Assembly (NCBI RefSeq): GCF_001439785.1
Contig: NZ_JYLI01000005.1
Coordinates: 1-64,000, forward strand
Reading direction: 5' to 3'
Source of the DNA: Pseudomonas poae
GTDB taxonomy: Bacteria; Pseudomonadota; Gammaproteobacteria; Pseudomonadales; Pseudomonadaceae
Length of the DNA stretch: 64,000 nt
The notes below the pieces were generated by a model, which saw only the letters and a list, made by a program, of their open reading frames with translations, did no database searches and had not been told where the DNA came from. Position numbers and translations under genes: made by a program. Shown here piece by piece: positions 8,744 through 17,880 of the stretch (its first letter is position 1; every line of letters starts with the position of its first letter).

Positions 8744-9706
8744 TCACGGCTGAGTAGTAGCCGTTTTCTCACTGCGTACGGACAGAGCGATGCGCTCGGC
8801 AGTGCCAATGGGGATTTCGCCGACAACGGTCACCATCCTTTCGCCGTCCACGGTATTCAAGCGCCGAGAAACCGCAACCGTAGGACCAATTTGCGTGCGG
8901 GTTTGCGGCGCGCTGACCTCGCTGATGGGCTCGAGAAACACCGAGAACCGCGCAAGCCCGTCTTCATACATCAGGCTTTCGACCGTTACTTTGGTCTGCA
9001 TATCTTTGCGCGCACTGCTATTGATCAACTGAAAGCCCGGTGGCACCCATTCAAGATGCCATACCTCAGAGGGCTCGACCTCTGGCGCCTGCCCCTCAAC
9101 ACCAGCGAGAGGTTTGCACTCACCCGACGGTTGCAAGTCGCGATCATTTGGGATGGAAGACGTGTCCAGCTGCGTGAATTGAAAGCGCTCCAGCAGTTGC
9201 CCTTGATCATTTAAAAGCAGGGACTTGAGCGGCAATGCGGTTTCGCGATCCAGGTGCAGTTCAAACCCGAAGCGGTATTGATCACGGGGCGTAATTGAGA
9301 CGATCACTGCATTACGACCGGCAACACGGGATTTACCGATAACTGCCAGCTCATAGAATTGAGTAAGTTTCTTTGGGTCGAGTGCACGTGATGGGGATTC
9401 ACGCGAATTGCCAAGGCCTGCGACAAGGACGCCGCTGACGCATTGAGTACGTCCATCTACACGCACGACTTCCTGAGCAGATCCATCAAGCTGCAATAGC
9501 CGCTCGCGGACATGGCCTTTCTGGACTCGATGCCAGATGTCGTGGGTAGAGAAACTACCGTTACGCTCGTATACGAACGTACCCTGAAAACTTTGCTGTT
9601 GCTCTGCACGCCCAAGTCGAGTCAGCCAGTTTTGAGCTTCATCGGCATGGGCGGGGAGTGCAGACCAACCACTGAGCAAAAGCGTAAGGAGCGATATGGC
9701 GCGCAT
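8744..9706 (-). CDS. mucB: Sigma-factor regulatory protein MucB (RseB-like)
   Basis: MucB is a periplasmic protein that binds MucA and protects it from regulated proteolysis, keeping AlgU sequestered. The 320-residue product has a signal peptide (MRAISLLTLLLSG to AHA). The two lipid-binding RseB-like domains cover about 25-200 and 215-310. The ATG at 9706 has AAGGAG nine bases upstream. Sixteen base pairs separate it from mucA, so translation is likely coupled within the algU operon. Confidence 0.95.
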   Translation of the reverse strand: MRAISLLTLLLSGWSALPAHADEAQNWLTRLGRAEQQQSFQGTFVYERNGSFSTHDIWHRVQKGHVRERLLQLDGSAQEVVRVDGRTQCVSGVLVAGLGNSRESPSRALDPKKLTQFYELAVIGKSRVAGRNAVIVSITPRDQYRFGFELHLDRETALPLKSLLLNDQGQLLERFQFTQLDTSSIPNDRDLQPSGECKPLAGVEGQAPEVEPSEVWHLEWVPPGFQLINSSARKDMQTKVTVESLMYEDGLARFSVFLEPISEVSAPQTRTQIGPTVAVSRRLNTVDGERMVTVVGEIPIGTAERIALSVRSEKTATTQP

Positions 9707-9722
9707 AGAGCTCCTTAAAGGT

Positions 9723-10310
9723 TCAGCGGTTTTCCAGGCTTGCAGCACGAGCGTATGGCAGAGCGCTTTCAGTGCCTTTCAAGGCAGATTCCTGTGCGTG
9801 TTGGCGCAGGTAGCCTGGTAGACGCTGATCCTGCCAGCCGGATTGGCCTTGAAGCACACCGTTGGCCATAGGGCCTGTGGCATCAGAGCTTTCCTTGTAG
9901 CCGGCCAGCACTGCTGGGCCCTTGACCTGTGGACCGGCCATGACCGGTTGCTGGGTCTGTTGGGCCAGTTCGGCACCGGCGATTTCGTCCTGGTTGTACA
10001 GGCGAACACCGGCCAGAACGGCAACAGTCACCGAGGCAGCTACTGCCAGACGCCCCAGGCTACGCCATGGGCCACGTACAGCTTTTGCCGGAACGGCTTC
10101 GTCAGCCAGCGCAGCAGAAACGGCCGCAGCAATATCCAGACGAGGGATTAGAAGATCCTTGTGCATCACCGCCCGAGCGACTTGGTAACGAGACCAGGTA
10201 TCACGGGTTTCGGCATCATCAAATGCATTGAGCACTCGACGAAGTTCCAGTTCATCCGCTTCGTTATCCATCACTGCGGACAGCGATTCCTGCAGGGCAT
10301 CACGACTCAT
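9723..10310 (-). CDS. mucA: Anti-sigma factor MucA
   Basis: MucA is the inner-membrane anti-sigma factor that holds AlgU, and its regulated proteolysis releases the sigma factor under envelope stress. The 195-residue protein has a cytoplasmic AlgU-binding part (MSRDALQESLSAVMDNEADE), one membrane span near 85-102 (LAVAASVTVAVLAG) and a periplasmic tail that binds MucB. Its length is close to that of P. aeruginosa MucA, with no frameshift of the kind seen in mucoid isolates. I start at MSRDAL, 32 bp after algU; the longer frame overlaps algU. Confidence 0.95.
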   Translation of the reverse strand: MSRDALQESLSAVMDNEADELELRRVLNAFDDAETRDTWSRYQVARAVMHKDLLIPRLDIAAAVSAALADEAVPAKAVRGPWRSLGRLAVAASVTVAVLAGVRLYNQDEIAGAELAQQTQQPVMAGPQVKGPAVLAGYKESSDATGPMANGVLQGQSGWQDQRLPGYLRQHAQESALKGTESALPYARAASLENR

Positions 10311-10342
10311 GGCGGTTCCTCTCTTGGCTGTCGCCGCTGTCT

Positions 10343-10924
10343 TTAGTTTTCCTGCAACAAAGGTTGCAAGGCTTTGTCGATGGCTTCCCGGGCCCGGAAA
10401 ATCCGTGACCTTACAGTCCCCACCGGACACTGCATGACGCTCGCAATGTCTTCGTAACTCAGACCATCGAATTCACGTAAAGTTAACGCCGTACGTAAAT
10501 CTTCTGGCAGTTGCTGAATAGTGCGATGGACGGTGCCTTCAATCTCGTCGCGCAGCAATGCACGCTCCGGAGACTCGAGATCCTTGAGACCATGATCACC
10601 ATCGTAAAATTCAGCATCTTCTGAACTGACATCACTATCCGGTGGGCGGCGTCCGCGAGACACCAGATAGTTCTTCGCCGTGTTAATGGCGATGCGGTAC
10701 AACCACGTATAAAACGCACTGTCACCGCGAAAATTGCCCAGTGCACGATATGCCTTGATAAAGGCTTCCTGTGCAACGTCCTGCGCTTCATGGGTGTCGT
10801 GCACAAACCGCACGATCAACCCGAGAATTTTGTGCTGGTATTTCAGCACTAGCAGATCAAATGCTCGCTTATCGCCGCGTTGAACGCGCTCGACAAGCTG
10901 CTGATCCTCTTCCTGGGTTAGCAT
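10343..10924 (-). CDS. algU: Extracytoplasmic-function sigma factor AlgU (AlgT, SigE)
   Basis: AlgU is the RpoE-type sigma factor for envelope stress, osmotic tolerance and alginate genes. The 193-residue product is nearly identical in reading to P. aeruginosa AlgU as I recall it, with region 2 (FDLLVLKYQHKILGLI, FRGDSAFYTWLYRIA) and region 4 (LSYEDIASVMQCPVGTVRSR). ATG at 10924 is chosen over the GTG six bases earlier because GAGGA sits six bases before the ATG. It heads algU-mucA-mucB, and two AlgU-type promoters lie upstream. Confidence 0.97.
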   Translation of the reverse strand: MLTQEEDQQLVERVQRGDKRAFDLLVLKYQHKILGLIVRFVHDTHEAQDVAQEAFIKAYRALGNFRGDSAFYTWLYRIAINTAKNYLVSRGRRPPDSDVSSEDAEFYDGDHGLKDLESPERALLRDEIEGTVHRTIQQLPEDLRTALTLREFDGLSYEDIASVMQCPVGTVRSRIFRAREAIDKALQPLLQEN

Positions 10925-10983
10925 GAACACTCCTCGTTGTGCTTGAAGGAGGCTTGCATAACTAAACGATCAGGCTTGCAAAC

Positions 10984-11010
10984 ATAGACTCGGTCTTTTC
11001 GCAAAAGTTC
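10984..11010 (-). promoter_or_regulatory. AlgU-type promoter P1 of algU (proximal)
   Basis: The minus strand reads GAACTT (11005-11010), a 16-bp spacer, then TCTAT (10984-10988). The AlgU/RpoE consensus is GAACTT-N16/17-TCtgA. It lies about 60 bp before the algU start, which fits the known autoregulation of algU. Confidence 0.7.
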
Positions 11011-11176
11011 TCCCCCTTTCAAGCAAGTTTCCGGCATGCACTGATTTGGCACACACGAAAAACGCAGCACGGTCCAAGCCGACTGCGCGAATAATCTTGT
11101 CGCCGGTTTGATGACGCGTCCAATGCTCCCGACGGGCCAATAAACTCAACTTTTTCCAGGTTTTGGGCAACCGGCT

Positions 11177-11204
11177 ATTGAGTCGGGACTCATGCAAAAA
11201 GTTC
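11177..11204 (-). promoter_or_regulatory. AlgU-type promoter P2 of algU (distal)
   Basis: The minus strand reads GAACTT (11199-11204), a 17-bp spacer and TCAAT (11177-11181). It matches the same consensus as the proximal site, 193-194 bp further upstream. P. aeruginosa algU is also known to have more than one AlgU-dependent promoter. Confidence 0.65.
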
Positions 11205-11389
11205 CCGCCTTGAATAACCGGCCAAGTGAGGTCGGAACCGCGCTCCGTAATCTCACATTGCCACAAACGCCCGGCTATTGTGCCGCGCGCCCCCTCTATA
11301 TACTAGTGGCCCGTGTACCCCTTTGATTCGCCGATCCAGGCGTTCCTGCTTGCGCCAGCCCTGTGGATCGCTTTTTGCGGAATCCTATA

Positions 11390-13006
11390 ATGAGCCAACA
11401 GTTTCAACACGATGTCCTGGTGATCGGCAGCGGCGCGGCCGGCTTGAGCCTCGCACTGACCCTCCCCGGCCACTTGCGCATCGCGGTGCTGAGCAAGGGA
11501 GACCTGGCCAACGGCTCGACATTCTGGGCTCAAGGCGGCGTTGCGGCTGTGCTGGACGAACACGACACGGTGCAATCCCACGTCGAAGACACCCTCAACG
11601 CCGGCGGCGGTCTGTGCGACGAAGACGCGGTACGCTTCACCGTGGAGCACAGTCGCGAAGCCATTCAATGGCTCATCGATCAAGGCGTACCCTTCACCCG
11701 TGACGAGCACACGGGCAGCGACGATGGAGGGTTCGAGTTCCACCTCACCCGTGAAGGCGGCCACAGCCAACGGCGCATCATCCACGCGGCCGATGCCACC
11801 GGCGCCGCCATCTTCAAGACCCTGCTCGAGCAGGCGCGCCAGCGTCCCAACATCGAGTTGCTGGAGCAACGCGTCGCCGTCGATCTGATCACCGAAAAAC
11901 GTCTGGGTCTGGACGGCGCACGGTGCCTGGGCGCCTACGTGCTCAACCGCGTCAGCGGCGAAGTCGACACCTACGGCGCGCGCTTCACCATTCTCGCCTC
12001 GGGCGGCGCAGCCAAGGTCTACCTCTATACCAGCAATCCGGACGGCGCCTGCGGCGATGGCATCGCCATGGCCTGGCGCTCGGGCTGCCGGGTGGCCAAC
12101 CTGGAATTCAACCAGTTCCACCCCACCTGCCTGTATCACCCGCAGGCCAAAAGCTTCCTGATCACCGAAGCCCTGCGCGGTGAAGGCGCGCACCTGAAAC
12201 TGCCCAATGGCGAACGCTTCATGCAACGCTTCGACCCGCGCGCCGAGCTGGCACCGCGAGATATCGTCGCCCGCGCCATCGACCATGAAATGAAGCGCCT
12301 GGGCATCGACTGCGTTTACCTGGACATCAGCCACAAACCCGCAGACTTCATCAAGACCCATTTCCCCACCGTCTACGAGCGCTGCCTGGCCTTCAATATC
12401 GACATTACCCAAGGCCCGATCCCCGTCGTGCCGGCCGCGCACTACACCTGCGGCGGCGTGATGGTCGATCAGCATGGTCGCACCGATGTACCCGGCCTGT
12501 ACGCGATTGGCGAAACCAGCTTCACCGGCCTGCACGGCGCCAACCGCATGGCCAGCAATTCGCTGCTCGAATGCTTCGTCTATGCGCGTTCAGCGGCGGC
12601 GGACATTCTCGAGCAATTGCCAAACATCGCGATACCCGCCGCTCTGCCCCGCTGGGACGCAAGCCAAGTCACGGACTCGGACGAAGACGTGATCATCGCC
12701 CACAACTGGGACGAGCTGCGCCGCTTCATGTGGGACTACGTGGGGATCGTGCGCACCAACAAGCGCCTGCAACGGGCCCAACACCGTGTGCGCCTGCTGC
12801 TGGACGAGATCGACGAGTTCTACAGTAATTACAAAGTCAGCCGCGACCTGATCGAATTGCGCAACCTCGCCCAGGTAGCCGAGCTGATGATCCGTTCAGC
12901 CATGGAACGCAAGGAAAGCCGCGGCCTGCATTACACCCTCGACTATCCGCAGATGCTGCCCGAGGCCCGCAACACTATTCTGGTGCCAACCACCTACGGC
13001 GACTGA
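11390..13006 (+). CDS. nadB: L-aspartate oxidase
   Basis: NadB oxidises L-aspartate to iminoaspartate, the first step of de novo NAD synthesis, using FAD. The 538-residue flavoprotein starts [19 protein letters not shown] with the dinucleotide-binding GxGxxG. It carries the succinate dehydrogenase/fumarate reductase-type core ([24 protein letters not shown], split as HPTC and [10 protein letters not shown]) and the active-site segment [16 protein letters not shown]. Its length equals that of P. aeruginosa NadB. The shine-dalgarno is poor (GCGGAATCC). The 3' end overlaps convergent ygfX by 32 bp. Confidence 0.97.
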   Translation: MSQQFQHDVLVIGSGAAGLSLALTLPGHLRIAVLSKGDLANGSTFWAQGGVAAVLDEHDTVQSHVEDTLNAGGGLCDEDAVRFTVEHSREAIQWLIDQGVPFTRDEHTGSDDGGFEFHLTREGGHSQRRIIHAADATGAAIFKTLLEQARQRPNIELLEQRVAVDLITEKRLGLDGARCLGAYVLNRVSGEVDTYGARFTILASGGAAKVYLYTSNPDGACGDGIAMAWRSGCRVANLEFNQFHPTCLYHPQAKSFLITEALRGEGAHLKLPNGERFMQRFDPRAELAPRDIVARAIDHEMKRLGIDCVYLDISHKPADFIKTHFPTVYERCLAFNIDITQGPIPVVPAAHYTCGGVMVDQHGRTDVPGLYAIGETSFTGLHGANRMASNSLLECFVYARSAAADILEQLPNIAIPAALPRWDASQVTDSDEDVIIAHNWDELRRFMWDYVGIVRTNKRLQRAQHRVRLLLDEIDEFYSNYKVSRDLIELRNLAQVAELMIRSAMERKESRGLHYTLDYPQMLPEARNTILVPTTYGD

Positions 13007-13421
13007 ATTTCAGGCGAGTGCGCAGACGCCGGTGCACATCGGCGACCTGCGAATCCCTGGGCACGCAGATCGAACGCACCCGCCATTGCCCCGGCAATCG
13101 ATAGCGCAGCACCACGATCAACGGCAACGCCAGGCTATCGGGACGCAGCTGCACACTGTGCCAACCGCGCTCGGCGCTGAATAATTGCCAGCCGTCTTCA
13201 TCACGGCGCAAGCCAACAATCGACGAACGGTGAGTCAGCAGAATCTGGCGCGGCAGCACCCAGCCGGCATGGGCCACGCACGCAAGCATGCCAAAGGCGG
13301 CAAAAGGCACGTCGAGCACCAGCAAGGCGCCCAGCGCGAACAGCTGGGCAAGAGCATAGGCCGCCAGCAACAGCCGCGAGGCCTGCCAGCGACATTCAAA
13401 GCGATTACTTGGGCTGGACAC
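12975..13421 (-). CDS. YgfX (CptA) family inner-membrane protein
   Basis: This 148-residue protein has two hydrophobic segments near residues 15-55 ([18 protein letters not shown] and [19 protein letters not shown]) and a soluble C-terminal half. That is the layout of YgfX, the membrane partner gene of SdhE/YgfY. In E. coli YgfX was described as a toxin-like protein affecting cell division; that role is disputed. GTG at 13421 overlaps the sdhE 3' end by 17 bp, indicating coupled translation, and the 3' end overlaps nadB antisense by 32 bp. Confidence 0.8.
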   Translation of the reverse strand: MSSPSNRFECRWQASRLLLAAYALAQLFALGALLVLDVPFAAFGMLACVAHAGWVLPRQILLTHRSSIVGLRRDEDGWQLFSAERGWHSVQLRPDSLALPLIVVLRYRLPGQWRVRSICVPRDSQVADVHRRLRTRLKFSRRRWLAPE

Positions 13422-13659
13422 GGTCCAGGATCATCCGAACCATGCGCTGCAGCTCCGAGTCCTCCGATTCGGCGCGCTCCATGAACCAGCCGAACATGTC
13501 CTGGTCCTCGCATTCCAGCAACCGCACGTACAGGTCACGGTCTACCTTATCGAGCGTCGCATACACCTCTTTGGTGAACGGCACGAGCAACACATCCAGC
13601 TCAAGCATGCCGCGGCGGCTGTGCCAGTAGAGGCGATTGATTTCTACGTCTTCGACCAT
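13405..13659 (-). CDS. sdhE: FAD assembly factor SdhE (YgfY/CptB)
   Basis: SdhE promotes covalent FAD attachment to succinate dehydrogenase and fumarate reductase flavoproteins. The 84-residue protein has the conserved [14 protein letters not shown] segment with the RGxxE motif near residues 16-20. The ATG at 13659 with GAGGAGCG upstream gives the usual family length; a longer frame to 13746 is not supported. It is followed by ygfX in an overlapping pair and is divergent from ygfZ. Confidence 0.93.
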   Translation of the reverse strand: MVEDVEINRLYWHSRRGMLELDVLLVPFTKEVYATLDKVDRDLYVRLLECEDQDMFGWFMERAESEDSELQRMVRMILDRVQPK

Positions 13660-13799
13660 GGAACGCTCCTCAAATAGCGCGCAAGTATACAGGCCCGGCG
13701 GCACCCGAACAGCCAGCGTTGGTCGCGTCCCGAGGAAACTATCCATTTGCCGGGCGCCCCTCTATGATGCACGCATGACTTTTTGACCTGCGATGACCC

Positions 13800-14741
13800 A
13801 TGGCCGACTCTGCTTTCTTCTGCCCCCTGCCCCACGAAGGCGTTCTCGCCGTCCGTGGCACCGATGCCGCCAAATTTCTGCAGGGCCAACTTACCTGCAA
13901 CCTTAACTACCTGAGTGACACCCAGGCCAGCCTTGGCGCGCGCTGCACGCAAAAAGGCCGCATGCAATCGAGCTTTCGCATTGTGTTGCACGGTGACGGC
14001 GTGCTCATGGCCATGGCCACCGAGCTACTGGAGCCGCAACTGGCGGACCTGAAGAAATACGCAGTGTTTTCCAAATCCAGGCTCACCGACGAAAGCGCCG
14101 CCTGGGTACGTTTCGGTCTTTCCAATGCTGATAAGGCGCTGAGCAGCCTGGGCCTCGAACTGCCGGCCGACACCGACAGCGTCGCGCGCACCGATGCGCT
14201 GATCGCCATTCGCGTCTCCCCTGACCGCGCCGAGCTCTGGGCACCTGCCGAACCCGCCGAAGTCGTACGCGGCCAGTTGGCCGCGCAGCTTGACGAAGCG
14301 GGCTTGAACGAATGGATGCTGGGCCAGATCCGCGCCGGGATCGGCCAGGTGATGCCACAGACCCGCGAACTGTTCATTCCGCAGATGCTCAACCTGCAGG
14401 CCGTGGGCGGTGTCAGCTTCAAAAAGGGCTGCTACACCGGCCAGGAGATCGTCGCGCGCATGCAATACCTGGGCAAACTCAAGCGTCGGCTGTATCGCCT
14501 GAGTCTTGATGCCGCCCACCTGCCGGAGCCTGGCACTGCGCTGTTCTCCCCCAGCCACGGCAGCTCGATTGGCGAGGTGGTGATTGCAGCAAAAGCTGAC
14601 CTGTCGATTGAACTTCTGGCCGTGTTGCAAGCCGAAGCTGCCGATAATGGCGACGTGCATCTAGGCTCGCTGGAAGGGCCCGCCTTGCAACTGCTCGACC
14701 TGCCCTATCAACTTGATCGAGATCGAGAGATTCAACGCTGA
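13800..14741 (+). CDS. ygfZ: Folate-binding Fe-S cluster repair protein YgfZ (GcvT-like)
   Basis: YgfZ is a tetrahydrofolate-dependent protein that supports assembly or repair of certain Fe-S enzymes such as MiaB. The 313-residue protein has the GcvT-like fold with the signature KGCYTGQE at about residues 204-211, including the conserved cysteine. The start MADSAFFCPLPHEG at 13800 is in a usual place 140 bp from divergent sdhE. The neighbourhood with sdhE and nadB matches P. aeruginosa. Confidence 0.92.
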   Translation: MADSAFFCPLPHEGVLAVRGTDAAKFLQGQLTCNLNYLSDTQASLGARCTQKGRMQSSFRIVLHGDGVLMAMATELLEPQLADLKKYAVFSKSRLTDESAAWVRFGLSNADKALSSLGLELPADTDSVARTDALIAIRVSPDRAELWAPAEPAEVVRGQLAAQLDEAGLNEWMLGQIRAGIGQVMPQTRELFIPQMLNLQAVGGVSFKKGCYTGQEIVARMQYLGKLKRRLYRLSLDAAHLPEPGTALFSPSHGSSIGEVVIAAKADLSIELLAVLQAEAADNGDVHLGSLEGPALQLLDLPYQLDRDREIQR

Positions 14742-14776
14742 TCACCGTACTTTTTTGCAGCACCTTGAGAGCATGA

Positions 14777-15598
14777 ATGAACAAACTGGCGGATAAAGTC
14801 CAACAGGCTTTGGTAAAGGCCATCGACAACGATGACCTGGTTCTGCCGACATTGCCGGAGGTGGCCCTGAACATTCGTCAGGCCGCCGAAAACCCGGATA
14901 TCAGCATCAGCCACTTGAGCAAAGTGATCGGTCGCGACACCGCGCTGTCCGCACGCCTGATCAAAGTGGTGAACAGCCCGTTGCTGCGCGCTACCCAGGA
15001 AGTCACCAACCTGCACACCGCCATTACCCGACTGGGCACCAACTACAGCAGCAACCTGGCCATCGGCCTGGTGATGGAGCAGATCTTCCACGCCCGCTCT
15101 GAAGTGGTTGAACAGAAGATGCGGGATGTGTGGCGCCGCAGCCTGGAAGTGGCGGGCGTCAGTTATGCCCTGTGCCGCAGCCACTCACAGCTCAAGCCGG
15201 ACCAGGCCGCGCTGGGCGGGCTGGTGCATCAGATCGGCGTGCTGCCGATCCTCACCTACGCTGAAGACCACTACCAGTTGCTGTCTGATCCGGTCAGCCT
15301 CAACCACGTAATCGACAGCATCCATCCCATACTGGGCGACAAACTGCTGAGCGTCTGGGACTTTCCGGAAATGCTCGCCAAGCTGCCCGGCCAATACCTG
15401 AACCTGGAGCGCGATTCCGCCAGGCTCGACTACATCGATATCGTCCAGGCAGCGGTGCTGTATTGCCATCACGGCACCGATCATCCGCTGGCCAACGTGC
15501 CCGTGGCCGATGTGCCGTCGATCATCAAGCTGCGCATTGACCCCGACAGCGAGGCCCTGCGCGCGCAGCTGGATGAAGCGCGCTCCATGTTCTATTGA
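14777..15598 (+). CDS. HDOD domain-containing protein
   Basis: The 273-residue protein is almost entirely an HDOD domain, a catalytically inactive relative of HD phosphohydrolases found in signalling proteins. Family features include PTLPEVALNIRQAAEN near residue 24, the SARLIKVVNSPLLR segment and the YHxHH-like CHHGTDHPL end. No output or receiver domain is attached. It starts 35 bp after ygfZ and may be cotranscribed. Its stop codon abuts the stop of convergent tctE. The partner and signal are unknown. Confidence 0.88.
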   Translation: MNKLADKVQQALVKAIDNDDLVLPTLPEVALNIRQAAENPDISISHLSKVIGRDTALSARLIKVVNSPLLRATQEVTNLHTAITRLGTNYSSNLAIGLVMEQIFHARSEVVEQKMRDVWRRSLEVAGVSYALCRSHSQLKPDQAALGGLVHQIGVLPILTYAEDHYQLLSDPVSLNHVIDSIHPILGDKLLSVWDFPEMLAKLPGQYLNLERDSARLDYIDIVQAAVLYCHHGTDHPLANVPVADVPSIIKLRIDPDSEALRAQLDEARSMFY

Positions 15599-16984
15599 TC
15601 AACCGGCGATAAAACTTACCCGCACCTTCAATCCCGCCAACTCGCCATCGTGCAGGCTGATCTGCGCCAGATGCGCGCGACAGATTTCACCGACAATCGC
15701 CAGCCCCAGGCCAGCCCCCAGACCCTGCTGACTGCGCCGATAGAAGCGCTCGAACACCCGGTCGCGCTCGTCCAGCGGGATCCCGGGGCCATCGTCCTCG
15801 ACTTCAAGCATCGCCGGCGCCATGACCCGCAGGATCACATTGCCGCCCGGCGGTGTATGCGCCAGGGCGTTATCCACCAGGTTGCTCAAAAGCTCGTTCA
15901 GCAGCGTCGGTTCGCCGCGCAGCCACACCGGCTCATCGGCCTCCAGCGCCAGGGCTACGCCGCGCGCGTGGGCCAGCGGCGCCATGGCCATGCCCAGCTC
16001 ACGGGCCAACTGGCTCAGATCAAGCAACTGCGCGCCGCCTTCGGCAATCGCGCGAGCGCCGTTCTCGATGCGCGCCAGGGACAAAAGCTGATTGGCCAGA
16101 TGGGTCAGGCGGTCGGTGCCTTGGGCGGCGGTCTCGAGGGTGCTGCGCCACGTGGCGGGCGCCTCGCTACGCAGGCCCAGTTCGAGCCGGGCCTTGAGCG
16201 CCGCCAGCGGTGTGCGCAATTCGTGGGCGGCGTCGGCAATGAACTGCGCCTGCCGCTCGAACTGGCCGCGCAGACGCTCAGTGAAATGGTTGAGGGACCG
16301 CACCAGCGGGCCGAACTCATGCTGCACTTCCACCAGCGGCAGCGGACGCAGGTCGTCGGGCTGGCGCTCTTCCACGGCCGTGCGCAGGCGCTCCAGCGGG
16401 CGCAGCGCCGCGCTCACAGCAAACCACACCAGCAGCAGCGCACCGACGCCCAGCATGCCCAGGCGCAACAAGGTGTCGGCCGCCAGGCTGCGGGCCATGC
16501 TGACGCGCGCTTCATCGGTCTCGGCCACGCGAATTTCCGCCATGCCGTTCATGTTCGGCTCGGAGACGGCCTTGAGCAGGCTGACCACCCGCACTTCCTG
16601 CCCTTGATACACCGCGTTGTAGAAACGCGCCAAGGCCGGATAGTCGTCGGTTCGCGGCGTGCCCGGCGGCGGGCCGGGAAGGTGCTCGTAGCCGGAGATA
16701 AGTTTCTGATCAATATCGTTGACCTGGTAATAAATGCGCCCGGCGCTGTCGTAGGCGAAGGTGTCCAGTGCCACGTACGGCACATTGGCGCTGAGGGTGC
16801 CATCGACCTGAGTCAGGCCGGCAGCGATGGTGCGCGCCGAGGCCAGCAGGGTGCGGTCATACGCCGTGTCGGCTGCCTCACGACCATTCCAGTAAGCACT
16901 CAGACCGCTGGCGATCATCAACACCACCAGCAACAGCGCGAGGTTCCACAGCAGGCGCCAGCGCAGGCTGCTGGGCTTATGCAT
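15599..16984 (-). CDS. tctE: Sensor histidine kinase TctE
   Basis: TctE is the predicted membrane kinase of the tricarboxylate two-component system. The 461-residue protein has an N-terminal membrane span (WNLALLLVVLMIASGLSAYW), a periplasmic sensor domain to about residue 170, and a second span (LGMLGVGALLLVWFAV). The H-box is AAHELRTPLAALKARL, the N-box NLVDNALAHTPPGG, and the ATP lid has DDGPGI and GLGLAI. It overlaps tctD by 8 bp. I start at MHKPSSLRW (16984); a longer frame begins inside tctD. The link to tricarboxylates comes from the divergent opdH-tctCBA genes. Confidence 0.92.
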   Translation of the reverse strand: MHKPSSLRWRLLWNLALLLVVLMIASGLSAYWNGREAADTAYDRTLLASARTIAAGLTQVDGTLSANVPYVALDTFAYDSAGRIYYQVNDIDQKLISGYEHLPGPPPGTPRTDDYPALARFYNAVYQGQEVRVVSLLKAVSEPNMNGMAEIRVAETDEARVSMARSLAADTLLRLGMLGVGALLLVWFAVSAALRPLERLRTAVEERQPDDLRPLPLVEVQHEFGPLVRSLNHFTERLRGQFERQAQFIADAAHELRTPLAALKARLELGLRSEAPATWRSTLETAAQGTDRLTHLANQLLSLARIENGARAIAEGGAQLLDLSQLARELGMAMAPLAHARGVALALEADEPVWLRGEPTLLNELLSNLVDNALAHTPPGGNVILRVMAPAMLEVEDDGPGIPLDERDRVFERFYRRSQQGLGAGLGLAIVGEICRAHLAQISLHDGELAGLKVRVSFIAG

Positions 16985-17648
16985 CGCGGGCTTCCAGCAG
17001 GTAGCCCAGGCCACGGAAGGTCACGATGGCAATCGGCTGGCCGTCGAGCTTCTTGCGCAGGCGGTGCACATAGATTTCGATGGCATCGGGGCTGGCTTCC
17101 TCATCCAGTCCGAAGACCTGGGAGGCGAGCTGCTCCTTGCTCATCACCCGACCAGGCCGTGCGATCAGTGCTTCGAGCACGGCCTGCTCGCGGGACGTGA
17201 GGGTCATCAGCTCACCGCCGACGGTAAAGCGCCGCGTGTCGAGGTCGTAGACCAGCGCACCGCAGGCCTGCTGGCGCTCGCCGCCGAGCACGCTGCGCCG
17301 CAGTAGCGCCTTGACCCGCGCCTCGAGCTCCGTCAGCTCGAATGGTTTGGCGAGATAGTCGTCGGCGCCCAGGTTCAGGCCATGCACACGGTCTTTCACA
17401 TCACTGCGTGCGGTCAGCATCAGCACCGGCAGATTTTTTCCACGGGCGCGCAAACGTGCCAATACCTCAAAACCATCCATGCGCGGCAGCCCCACGTCGA
17501 GGATCGCCACCGCGTAATCCTCGCTGTTCAAGGCCAGGTCGGCGGCCACCCCATCGTGCAGCACGTCGACGGTCAATCCCGTGCTCTTGAGCGCCTGGGC
17601 GACACTTTCGGCGAGCTGCAAATGGTCTTCAACCAAGAGGACACGCAT
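16977..17648 (-). CDS. tctD: Response regulator TctD (OmpR/PhoB family)
   Basis: The 223-residue regulator has a receiver domain with phosphoacceptor Asp51 (AILDVGLPRMDG), the acidic pair near residues 7-8 and Lys in YLAKPFE. A winged-helix DNA-binding domain follows from about 125 to 220. It is divergent from opdH by 232 bp, where its binding sites are expected. In Salmonella and P. aeruginosa TctD activates tricarboxylate uptake genes. It heads the tctDE pair. Confidence 0.93.
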   Translation of the reverse strand: MRVLLVEDHLQLAESVAQALKSTGLTVDVLHDGVAADLALNSEDYAVAILDVGLPRMDGFEVLARLRARGKNLPVLMLTARSDVKDRVHGLNLGADDYLAKPFELTELEARVKALLRRSVLGGERQQACGALVYDLDTRRFTVGGELMTLTSREQAVLEALIARPGRVMSKEQLASQVFGLDEEASPDAIEIYVHRLRKKLDGQPIAIVTFRGLGYLLEARDA

Positions 17649-17880
17649 GGATTTCTACCTCATTCAGGAGTGGTCGATGCCACGCTTCGCCGGGCAGTTT
17701 ACAGGCGCCGCCTGGCCTGTGAAGCCCGAAAACATTGAAAGGAGACTGAAAGGTTAGTGAAAGCTTCGCCCTTTAGGATCCAAACACGGTGGTTCAAGCC
17801 CGCCGAGCGACCTGACCGTCGCGCACGAAAAACGCCTCGAAGCGTTTTCGCCAAAAATAAGAACAATAACGGAGTGCACA

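Larger units (their letters stand above)
10925..11389. other. 465-bp algU/nadB divergent intergenic region
   Basis: This stretch holds no convincing gene. It contains two AlgU-type promoters for the minus strand (described separately) and must contain the nadB promoter for the plus strand. A TTGTGC ... TATACT pair at 11278-11304 has only a 15-bp spacer and is a weak candidate. A 98-codon open frame on the minus strand spans both promoters and is rejected as a gene. Confidence 0.6.

Noticed and set aside
10970..11266. A 98-codon ORF between algU and nadB on the minus strand
   Set aside because: It covers both AlgU promoters, has no ribosome site and no similarity that I can recognise.
11278..11304. 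TTGTGC and TATACT as a nadB promoter
   Set aside because: The 15-bp spacer is short and the -35 is weak; kept only as a note on the intergenic region.
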